Of a stretch of 6,529 nucleotides of DNA, positions 1-5,234 are shown piece by piece (the stretch's first letter is position 1; each line of letters opens with the position of its first letter). Made by a program: the position numbers and the translations under genes. The notes under the pieces were generated by a model. That model worked only from the letters and a program-made list of their open reading frames with translations. It searched no databases and was not told where the DNA came from. The DNA comes from Chloroflexota bacterium (GTDB taxonomy: Bacteria > Chloroflexota > Dehalococcoidia > UBA3495): positions 1 to 6,529 of the forward strand of contig PBBR01000013.1 of assembly GCA_002716645.1 (NCBI GenBank). The letters are read 5' to 3'.

Positions 1-879
1 TTTGTTCTTTTCGATACCACGCCACCAGATCTTATCTCTCATGAGTGCGCGACCTGGGCAGCGGTTTACACATACCTGACATACTTGGCAGAATGCGTGG
101 ATACCGTAGTCTACTGGCTTGTCATAGGTGACATTAGCGTCAGTAGTTATCATTAATAACCTTTGTCGGTTACCAGCGTGAGGAGTCAGTAGATATCCAC
201 ATGCTCCCATCTGGCCTAGCCCAGCTGCTACGTGCATGGCAATTATTGGTCCAGTGGCGTCACTGGAGTGAATTACCTGTGCGTGGTAGCCCTCACCATG
301 AATCAGGTTGGCTAGCTCTAATGCGGCCGCTGCCTGAGTCCTGTAAGTGCTGGAGTGTACTATCTCAGCGTCAACGCTAGGAATAGTCTGTGTTGGCTCA
401 AAATCCTGTTCATATGCTAAGCAGATAGCATGCTGGTATCTGTTGAACCCGCGCTTGCTAGCATATTCATATCTTGTGTCGTAGGCACATATTCCTACTT
501 CCAAGAAGCCTAACTCTCTAGCCTTGTCTTTAATAGCTTCTGTAATATCGTTACCGCTTGGCTGAGCGCTAGGTTCTAGCTCTGCAGTCTGACGGGTTGC
601 CATTATAAGGTTTGAGTTTAGCTTATCGTGTTCCTTGCGAATCTCACGCATCTCTACGTGCTGGTCTCTAAGAGTGTTGGCCCAGTCGCGTGAAGCCCTT
701 TCAGTGATATTCATTGTCTCTAATGGATATTCACGAGCGTACCAGTCAACTTCTCGCTGATTGGTAGGGATACCTGCGTTGTCCCCCTGTGTCTCAAGTT
801 CTTCAGGTATTGGAATTGAAACATCGGGCTCGCCGTATCGCTTGCCTGGTCGTATGACCTCATGACCGATCTTTAGCAT
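1..879 (-). CDS. Reductive dehalogenase-like iron-sulfur/corrinoid protein, N-terminal 293 residues (3' end outside window)
   Basis: The frame is open without a break from the ATG at 877-879 to the left edge. Residues 234-275 carry the dehalogenase-domain pattern: an HAGNRQRLLMITTD segment, a DKPVDYGIHAFC lead-in, then C264-x2-C267-x2-C270-x3-C274-P, the ligands of the first [4Fe-4S] cluster. Upstream, G222-LGQMGACGYLLTP matches the GlGe.gr.g.litp block of RdhA proteins. In this family a corrinoid cofactor and two [4Fe-4S] clusters remove halogen from organohalides; the second cluster motif and the C-terminus lie beyond the window. There is no twin-arginine signal or membrane segment at the N-terminus, so I infer a cytoplasmic protein, unlike the exported respiratory enzymes. 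Residues 1-95 are charged and mostly helix-like. A GGGAGGAG ribosome site (885-892) sits 5 bases before the ATG and fixes the start. Base and codon use differ from the neighbours. Epoxyqueuosine reductase (QueG) is a related alternative but lacks this long N-terminal part. Substrate unknown. Confidence 0.85.
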   Translation of the reverse strand, partial: MLKIGHEVIRPGKRYGEPDVSIPIPEELETQGDNAGIPTNQREVDWYAREYPLETMNITERASRDWANTLRDQHVEMREIRKEHDKLNSNLIMATRQTAELEPSAQPSGNDITEAIKDKARELGFLEVGICAYDTRYEYASKRGFNRYQHAICLAYEQDFEPTQTIPSVDAEIVHSSTYRTQAAAALELANLIHGEGYHAQVIHSSDATGPIIAMHVAAGLGQMGACGYLLTPHAGNRQRLLMITTDANVTYDKPVDYGIHAFCQVCQVCVNRCPGRALMRDKIWWRGIEKNK

Positions 880-908
880 ACTAGCTCCTCCCTAAATTAG
901 GTTTCTTT

Positions 909-938
909 TGAAGGCTTATTACAGAATTTAAACCTTCA
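909..938. promoter_or_regulatory. Inverted repeat TGAAGG / CCTTCA spanning the -10 box and start site
   Basis: TGAAGG (909-914) and CCTTCA (933-938) are perfect inverted copies separated by 18 bases. They bracket the -10 box (925-930) and the predicted transcription start of the dehalogenase-like gene. Arms of six bases can occur by chance in AT-leaning DNA, so this is only a weak operator candidate. A transcript beginning at 918 would contain only one arm, so it is not an RNA hairpin. Confidence 0.2.
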
Positions 939-953
939 GTTAGTAATTGTCAA
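925..953 (-). promoter_or_regulatory. Sigma-70-type promoter of the dehalogenase-like gene
   Basis: Read on the minus strand, a perfect TTGACA (948-953) is followed by a 17-base spacer and TAAATT (925-930, 4 of 6 consensus bases). Transcription would start near 918, giving a leader of roughly 38 bases that contains the GGGAGGAG ribosome site. This implies the gene can be transcribed independently of the thiamine-enzyme gene upstream of it. Assigned by eye from consensus and spacing; no start site is measured. Confidence 0.6.
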
Positions 954-967
954 TACATATTGTTGAC
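949..967. promoter_or_regulatory. 19-base dyad overlapping the -35 box (candidate operator)
   Basis: On the minus strand this reads GTCAACAATATGTATTGAC. The outer arms GTCAA and TTGAC are perfectly complementary, and an inner perfect dyad CAATA-TG-TATTG (951-962) is nested in it. The right arm is part of the TTGACA box, so a bound protein would compete with RNA polymerase, the usual position for a repressor. That it is an operator is inference; the symmetry is directly visible. It does not match the TTGAT-N4-ATCAA pattern of FNR-type regulators. Confidence 0.4.
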
Positions 968-1002
968 CGAATTTAGCATTTACATAAACAATACACAACT
1001 TG

Positions 1003-1044
1003 GCGTACTACCTGTAACGAATCGCGTACTTTTTGTTACGAAAA
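1003..1044. repeat. Two tandem copies of a 21-base direct repeat upstream of the dehalogenase-like promoter
   Basis: Copy 1 is 1003-1023 and copy 2 is 1024-1044, exactly adjacent, with 15 of 21 positions identical. Each copy has the core GCGTACT, three variable bases, then TGTNACGAA. The 21-base period is two helical turns, so both cores face the same side of the DNA. They lie 50 bases upstream of the -35 box, about 85-126 bases before the predicted start, a typical place for an activator that binds as two dimers. Function is inference; the repeat itself is plain. Confidence 0.55.
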
Positions 1045-1133
1045 CATGCATATTTTGTGCAAATGTAGCCATTAAGTAACGTCCGGGGTTTTACTAGCAG
1101 ACTGGTACAGCCAACTCTATCACTATCAATAAA

Positions 1134-2804
1134 TTATTTTCCTGTTCTTTTAGCTATCATAGCATCAGCTAATGGGCTAGCACCTGGACGGACGCTTACA
1201 TTTATTAATGAGGGAAGGTTTGAAGCTATTGCGCGTTCAACGGCAGGAGACACGTCTTCTGCTTTCTCCACATATTCTCCATATCCACCAATTGTCTCAA
1301 CGACTTTGTCATATCTGACAAAGCGTAAGTCTGTGCCTATTGCGCGGTTGTAATATGCCAATTGGAATGTTTTATCGATTCCCCAGTTAGAATCGTTGCC
1401 CATTACTACCGTTATAGGTAGGTTATGGCGAATACATGTGTCGAATTCCATGGAATAAAATCCAAACGCGCCGTCTCCAATGAAAGTTAGTACCTTGCTC
1501 TTTGGGGATGCCACTTTGGCAGCCATAGCATAAGGGATGCTTGCTCCCAAGTGACTCAAGGGTCCGAGTCTTAAGAAATGCCCAGGTTTTCTCGCTGGTA
1601 GGTAAGATCGGCCCCATTGGACATAATCTCCCCCGTCCATAATGATGAAGGTGTCATCATCGATAAGATGCTCTATATTTGTGTATATATCGAGGGGATG
1701 CAGTGGCTGTGCTCCGTTGGCGTGATTTCTTAGTTCTTGCAACCAGGCCTCTCGATCACTCCGTAAATCCGACAACCAGTGGTCTGATTTTGATTTGCCA
1801 GTAATCTCAACTGCATCAGTGATTTGTTCTGTTATCGCACCGAGATGACCGAATAACCCAACGGAAACCCCTCTGTTTCGTCCAATTTCTGCTTCCGATG
1901 GGTCTGCTTGAATAAGTTTCGCATCGGCACTAAAGGACTGACCATACCCATATCTATGATCTAAACGTTTGCCGAGAAGGAGTACTACGTCCGCTTCTCT
2001 AAATCGAAGAGCAGTCTTATTTAAAGCGCCATCAGCGTAACCAAAGCATAAAGGATGGTTATCGTCTATCAGACCCCTGCTTTGTTCGACGGTGAATATG
2101 GGGGCTCCTGTCGCTTCAACTAATTTCTCAAGTTGCTCGGGTTCTATAGAATACCTAGCGGCATTACCAACAATTATTACTGGTTTGGTGGAGTTTGATA
2201 GTAATGATGCTGCTTGTTTGATTAGGCTGCTATCTCCCTGAGACCTACCGGTATTCCGGTATTCACTAGGTAAAAATGACGGTAGCTCCTCTTCGCTAAT
2301 AAGTTGCTCCTGTATGTCTATAGGAAAGGTTAAGTGGACCGGTCCGGTGCGACCTGATGTGGCAGTCCGGAAGGCAGTTGCGACAAATTCCGGAATTCTT
2401 GATCGGTCATGAATGAGCCAAGATCCTTTTGTGACTGGTGCTGCCATTTCAACTTGATCAATTTCTTGGAACGATGTCATGCCTTTTTCTGGTAATGCGG
2501 CTGCGCCGGCTACAAATATTACAGGGGATTCAGAGGTATATGCTGCTGGCAAACCAGATATAGCGTTAGAGAAACCTGGCCCACCTGTAAACATAGCGAC
2601 AGCAGGCTTTCCGGTTATACGCGCATATCCTTCAGCCATGAACATGGCTGCTCCTTCATGACGTACATCTATAAATTCTATTCCTTCATCCTCGGCTGCA
2701 TCTACTAGGGGAAGGATCGTGTCACCAACTATGGTAAACACTTTTGTTATTCCTTCTTGTTTAAGGCATCTTATAAATAAATGACCACCATTTAGGTTTG
2801 CCAT
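1134..2804 (-). CDS. Thiamine-diphosphate-dependent enzyme of the acetolactate synthase / 2-hydroxyacyl-CoA lyase superfamily
   Basis: The 556-residue length is typical for the superfamily. The N-terminal pyrimidine-binding domain (about 1-170) has the catalytic glutamate E50 in DVRHEGAAMFMAEGYAR and the conserved FQE (112-114). The central domain (about 190-335) begins with KPVIIVGNAA and contains GKRLDHRYGYG (278-288). The C-terminal domain (about 365-545) has the metal and diphosphate motif GDG (443-445) running to N470-D471. Such enzymes make or break C-C bonds next to a carbonyl in 2-keto acids or 2-hydroxyacyl-CoAs. The exact reaction cannot be read from sequence: the post-motif segment NDSNWGIDKTFQ differs from biosynthetic acetolactate synthase, and no regulatory small subunit (ilvN) or ilvC lies beside it, so branched-chain synthesis is unlikely. 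AAAGGAG (2810-2816) sits 5 bases before the ATG and supports this start. It is divergent from rsmI. Confidence 0.85.
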   Translation of the reverse strand: MANLNGGHLFIRCLKQEGITKVFTIVGDTILPLVDAAEDEGIEFIDVRHEGAAMFMAEGYARITGKPAVAMFTGGPGFSNAISGLPAAYTSESPVIFVAGAAALPEKGMTSFQEIDQVEMAAPVTKGSWLIHDRSRIPEFVATAFRTATSGRTGPVHLTFPIDIQEQLISEEELPSFLPSEYRNTGRSQGDSSLIKQAASLLSNSTKPVIIVGNAARYSIEPEQLEKLVEATGAPIFTVEQSRGLIDDNHPLCFGYADGALNKTALRFREADVVLLLGKRLDHRYGYGQSFSADAKLIQADPSEAEIGRNRGVSVGLFGHLGAITEQITDAVEITGKSKSDHWLSDLRSDREAWLQELRNHANGAQPLHPLDIYTNIEHLIDDDTFIIMDGGDYVQWGRSYLPARKPGHFLRLGPLSHLGASIPYAMAAKVASPKSKVLTFIGDGAFGFYSMEFDTCIRHNLPITVVMGNDSNWGIDKTFQLAYYNRAIGTDLRFVRYDKVVETIGGYGEYVEKAEDVSPAVERAIASNLPSLINVSVRPGASPLADAMIAKRTGK

Positions 2805-2969
2805 GTTCGCTCCTTTGATAGTCTCTGATATGGGTGTTACTGCTTGTAATAGCAGCTTACAGTGCTAATTAGATTACGGCAACAGCAGGAGTGAGTACGT
2901 CCTCCGTGAGTAGTTTCGTTAGATAGGGATAGAGATTAGAATCACATTGGTCTCACACTTCGATATCTA
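2805..2969. other. Divergent intergenic region between the thiamine enzyme and rsmI
   Basis: This 165-base gap must hold both promoters, but I can assign neither with confidence. On the minus strand TTGCCG with a 17-base spacer and TAAGCT is a weak match. Near its left end CTGCT-TGTAAT-AGCAG (2840-2855) could form a small 5-bp hairpin in the thiamine-enzyme leader. A GTGAGTA heptamer occurs twice (2891-2897, 2906-2912), 15 bases apart. No small gene is apparent. Confidence 0.4.
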
Positions 2970-3818
2970 ATGTATACTCCACGCATGGGAACTCTATATA
3001 TAATAGGAACTCCTATAGGTAATTTAGAAGATTTGACTTATAGGGCCGTAAAAATTCTAAAACATGTAGACATTATCGCGGCGGAAGATACAAGAGTTAC
3101 CAGGAAACTCTTAAGCCATCTAGATATTCATGTCCGCATGATTAGTTATCATGCTCATAATTACATTCAGCGCAGAGAAGATCTCTTGGAGAAACTAGCT
3201 TCAGGCAGTGTGGCATTAGTAACTGATGCAGGTATGCCTTGTATAAGCGATCCGGGGTCAGATTTAGTTCTTCAAGCGTCGTTAAACAATCATGAAGTTA
3301 TAGTTATCCCAGGTGTATCTGCTGTGACTACTGCTCTAAGTTATGCAGGTTTTCCAGCTGATCAGTTTAGATTCATGGGATTCTTGCCGCGCAAAAAGAA
3401 AGATCGCTTAGATCGACTAAAGGCAGTGAGTGGCGAATATAATACTGTAGTTTTATTTGAATCTCCACATAGATTGCAAAATACCTTGGCAGATATTCTT
3501 GCGGTTTTGGGTAATTGCCAAGTTACAGTATGCCGGGAGATGACCAAGATTCATGAAGAAATATTTACTGGAACTATTGAAACAGCCAAGGCGCATTTCC
3601 AGTCTCCGCGTGGGGAGTTTGTTCTGGTATTGCAAAACGAAGGCACGTCATCCGCAGTCAATGCCCCTGCTGATTTTGAAAATATAAAACTAGAATTGCA
3701 ATCGCTACGAGACCAAGGTTTTAGGGCCAAAGAAGCGGTCGCACATGTCGTCTTATCAACTGGTCTTTCTAGGAAGATAGTCTATGACCTTTGGCTGGCA
3801 TCTCGAGTGACGAACTAA
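2970..3818 (+). CDS. rsmI: 16S rRNA (cytidine(1402)-2'-O)-methyltransferase RsmI
   Basis: RsmI uses S-adenosylmethionine to 2'-O-methylate C1402 in the decoding centre of 16S rRNA, which tunes start-codon fidelity; it acts in the cytoplasm on the small subunit. Visible family motifs, in order: GTPIGNLED (13-21), AEDTR (38-42), DAGMPCISDPG (86-96), IPGVSA (113-118), FLPRKKKDR (138-146), FESPHRL (163-169), CREMTKIHEE (188-197) and GEFVLVL (215-221), followed by a small C-terminal helical domain (about 245-280) typical of RsmI. Length 282 is normal. The start is uncertain: many homologues begin at MGTLY, which is codon 6 here (2985-2987), and neither ATG has a Shine-Dalgarno site. TATACT (2973-2978) would place a transcription start at the second ATG, suggesting a leaderless message. 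The MFS gene follows 115 bases later. Confidence 0.95.
   Translation: MYTPRMGTLYIIGTPIGNLEDLTYRAVKILKHVDIIAAEDTRVTRKLLSHLDIHVRMISYHAHNYIQRREDLLEKLASGSVALVTDAGMPCISDPGSDLVLQASLNNHEVIVIPGVSAVTTALSYAGFPADQFRFMGFLPRKKKDRLDRLKAVSGEYNTVVLFESPHRLQNTLADILAVLGNCQVTVCREMTKIHEEIFTGTIETAKAHFQSPRGEFVLVLQNEGTSSAVNAPADFENIKLELQSLRDQGFRAKEAVAHVVLSTGLSRKIVYDLWLASRVTN
2973..2978 (+). promoter_or_regulatory. Candidate -10 box for a leaderless rsmI transcript
   Basis: TATACT matches TATAAT at 5 of 6 positions and ends 6 bases before the ATG at 2985, the family-typical rsmI start. If used, the message would begin at or next to that ATG. No good -35 box lies 16-18 bases upstream (TTGGTC at 2947-2952 is 20 bases away and matches only three positions), so the call is weak. 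Confidence 0.3.
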
Positions 3819-3841
3819 ATAATCCTTAGATGGTTTTATTG

Positions 3842-3852
3842 GGATAATATCC
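3842..3852. repeat. Short palindrome GGATA-A-TATCC between rsmI and the MFS gene
   Basis: An 11-base perfect dyad with a single central base lies in the 115-base gap after rsmI. The one-base centre rules out a stable hairpin with full arms, so it is not a terminator; it could be a protein site or chance. The rest of the gap (3819-3933) shows no clear terminator or promoter, leaving it open whether the MFS gene is read with rsmI. Confidence 0.2.
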
Positions 3853-3933
3853 TGAAATTATCGGAACGCCATAATAAAGTCCATTGATGATGTCTAGTTG
3901 TAGATAGTTGTTAGAGGTCGGCTTACTGAATTT

Positions 3934-5214
3934 ATGTTTCTTAAAAACATATATACAAAATGTAGCAGCGTTTATTACGGTTGGTGGCTTGTAGTTCTAA
4001 CTGGGTTCATCATGACTGTTGCCACAGTGCCTCTTTACCATGCCATGACAGTCTGGTCAGTCGCTCTTGAAAGTCACTTTGGCTGGAGTCGTACCCAACT
4101 TGGTTTTGCCCTTACTTTGACACGTATAGAAGGTGGGATCATGGGCCCCGTTGAAGGGTACTTGACTGACCGGCTAGGAACCAGACGAATGGTTCTTATC
4201 GGATTGATCTTTTTGGGCATAGGGTTTCTGATTTTCTCTCAAGTTACTAATTTATGGATGTTTTACATTGCTTTTGTGGTAATGGCGTTGGGTCAGGGTC
4301 TCGGTAGTTGGTTGCCTCTTATGACGGGAATAAATAATTGGTTCATTCGTAGGAGGTCTACAGCTATTGGTTGGGCAAGTCTCGGTAGTAGACTAGGGGC
4401 TTTGATTCTTGTTCCGGTGATAGCATGGGCGGTAGACCCTGAACATGATCGCTTAGGTTGGGATCGCACCGCTTTAATCTTAGCTATTTTCGTTTTAATA
4501 ATTGCCTTTCCAATTTCAAAAGCTATTCGCAATAAACCGCAGGATCACGGTCAATTTCCTGATGGTGATTTGGGTAAGGGCGAAACTAATGATGGCCTTG
4601 TAGTCAACTCGGAGGATGTCGAAGTAGATTGGACAGCTTCTCAAGCTATTAAAACGTCGGCTTTTTGGTTAATCGCATTTGGTCATGGGTTTACTTCTAT
4701 GGTGCTATTAGCCATTATGACGCATCTGGGTTTGTTGTTAAAAGATAGAGGGTTTGATATCCAGACCACAGGCTGGGTAGTAGCTGCCTACACTGGAGTA
4801 GCCATGATATTCCAGATAGTGGGTGGGTATAGTGGTGATAGAGCCCCAAAGAACTGGGTGCTTTTCGGTTTTACTACTATTCAAGCAGTAGGAGTTGTAG
4901 TCCTAACTTTTGCCCATAGTTTGCCAATGGTCTATCTATTTGCAGTTTTATTCGGGATCGGATTTGGAGGCAGAAATCCTTTGACGGTAGCGATCCGAGG
5001 AGAATATTTTGGGAGAGCCTCTTTTGGAAAGATATTAGGATTGTCGACTGTTCCAATGAATGTTCTGTTATTGATCTCCTCGCCATTGGCCGGATATTTA
5101 AGAGATGTTCAAGGTAATTATACAGATGCGTTTCTTATACTAGCATTGCTTAATGTGGTGGGTGGAGTTCTATTCTTGTTCTCTAAGAGGCCAAAACTTC
5201 CCGTGACCTCTTAG
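3934..5214 (+). CDS. Major facilitator superfamily transporter, 12 predicted helices
   Basis: A 426-residue inner-membrane carrier that probably moves a small solute by proton coupling; the substrate cannot be told from sequence. Hydrophobic segments lie at about 18-38, 54-72, 86-104, 108-128, 143-165, 177-195, 243-265, 280-298, 308-327, 331-350, 365-386 and 396-416, the 6+6 plan of the family. The loop after helix 2 has the MFS signature G75-YLTDRLGTRR-85, and its relic GGYSGDRAPK (297-306) follows helix 8. A charged cytoplasmic loop (about 196-241) joins the halves. The opening YYGWWLVVLTGF resembles monocarboxylate and oxalate/formate-type carriers, a suggestion only. An in-frame TAG at 3901-3903 and the absence of ATG, GTG or TTG between it and 3934 fix the start, yet the only purine-rich site (AGAGG, 3913-3917) is 16 bases away. 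The gene ends 20 bases before the converging cyclophilin gene. Confidence 0.9.
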   Translation: MFLKNIYTKCSSVYYGWWLVVLTGFIMTVATVPLYHAMTVWSVALESHFGWSRTQLGFALTLTRIEGGIMGPVEGYLTDRLGTRRMVLIGLIFLGIGFLIFSQVTNLWMFYIAFVVMALGQGLGSWLPLMTGINNWFIRRRSTAIGWASLGSRLGALILVPVIAWAVDPEHDRLGWDRTALILAIFVLIIAFPISKAIRNKPQDHGQFPDGDLGKGETNDGLVVNSEDVEVDWTASQAIKTSAFWLIAFGHGFTSMVLLAIMTHLGLLLKDRGFDIQTTGWVVAAYTGVAMIFQIVGGYSGDRAPKNWVLFGFTTIQAVGVVVLTFAHSLPMVYLFAVLFGIGFGGRNPLTVAIRGEYFGRASFGKILGLSTVPMNVLLLISSPLAGYLRDVQGNYTDAFLILALLNVVGGVLFLFSKRPKLPVTS

Positions 5215-5216
5215 AG
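5181..5216 (+). terminator. Candidate terminator hairpin overlapping the MFS stop codon
   Basis: CTCTAAGAGG (5181-5190) and CCTCTTAGAG (5207-5216) are perfect inverted 10-base arms with a 16-base loop; the MFS stop codon TAG (5212-5214) lies in the right arm. The following bases (5217-5236) are T-rich but interrupted, so termination on the plus strand would be imperfect. On the minus strand no T run follows, so it is a poor terminator for the cyclophilin gene, though a stem there could protect the 3' end. Each arm is itself nearly palindromic, which weakens the fold. Confidence 0.45.
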
Positions 5217-5234
5217 TCTGACTTTCTTAATCTT

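Larger units (their letters stand above)
880..1133 (-). other. Intergenic region between the thiamine enzyme and the dehalogenase-like gene
   Basis: This 254-base gap is the longest non-coding stretch in the window. From the thiamine-enzyme stop towards the dehalogenase-like start it holds the tandem 21-base repeat, the 19-base dyad, the promoter and the ribosome site listed separately. I see no convincing Rho-independent terminator after the thiamine-enzyme stop: there is no GC-rich stem followed by a T run on the minus strand. Some read-through into the downstream gene is therefore possible. I found no plausible small open reading frame here. Confidence 0.6.

Noticed and set aside
1..879. 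Calling the left-edge gene queG (epoxyqueuosine reductase)
   Set aside because: The roughly 95-residue N-terminal extension and the GIHAFCQVCQVCVNRCP context fit dehalogenase-like proteins better.
940..970. FNR/CRP or dehalobox-type site near the dehalogenase-like promoter
   Set aside because: The arms run GTCAA...TTGAC, the reverse order of TTGAT-N4-ATCAA, and no TTAAT-N4-ATTAA is present.
1423..1617. Minus-strand open frame of 64 codons inside the thiamine-enzyme gene
   Set aside because: It is a shifted frame of a well-supported gene, with no domain and no ribosome site.
2479..2661. Plus-strand open frame of 60 codons opposite the thiamine-enzyme gene
   Set aside because: It is antisense to conserved coding sequence; its low-complexity, Ala/Pro-rich product reflects the opposite strand.
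1134..2804. Calling the thiamine enzyme IlvB (biosynthetic acetolactate synthase)
   Set aside because: There is no ilvN or ilvC neighbour, and the segment after the GDG motif differs from that of IlvB; only the superfamily is supported.
2840..2855. Small hairpin CTGCT-TGTAAT-AGCAG as a riboswitch or attenuator
   Set aside because: A five-base stem with no further conserved structure is not enough to claim RNA regulation.
2891..2912. GTGAGTA heptamer repeated 15 bases apart as an operator
   Set aside because: It is a short match that is not helically phased and is not tied to an identifiable promoter.
3362..3635. Two overlapping minus-strand open frames opposite rsmI
   Set aside because: Both are antisense shadows of conserved RsmI motifs, with no independent coding signal.
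4293..4532. Minus-strand open frame of 79 codons opposite the MFS gene
   Set aside because: It is antisense to membrane-helix coding sequence; the product is basic and shows no recognisable domain.
4877..5086. Minus-strand open frame of 69 codons opposite the MFS gene
   Set aside because: It is an antisense shadow with no ribosome site or promoter.
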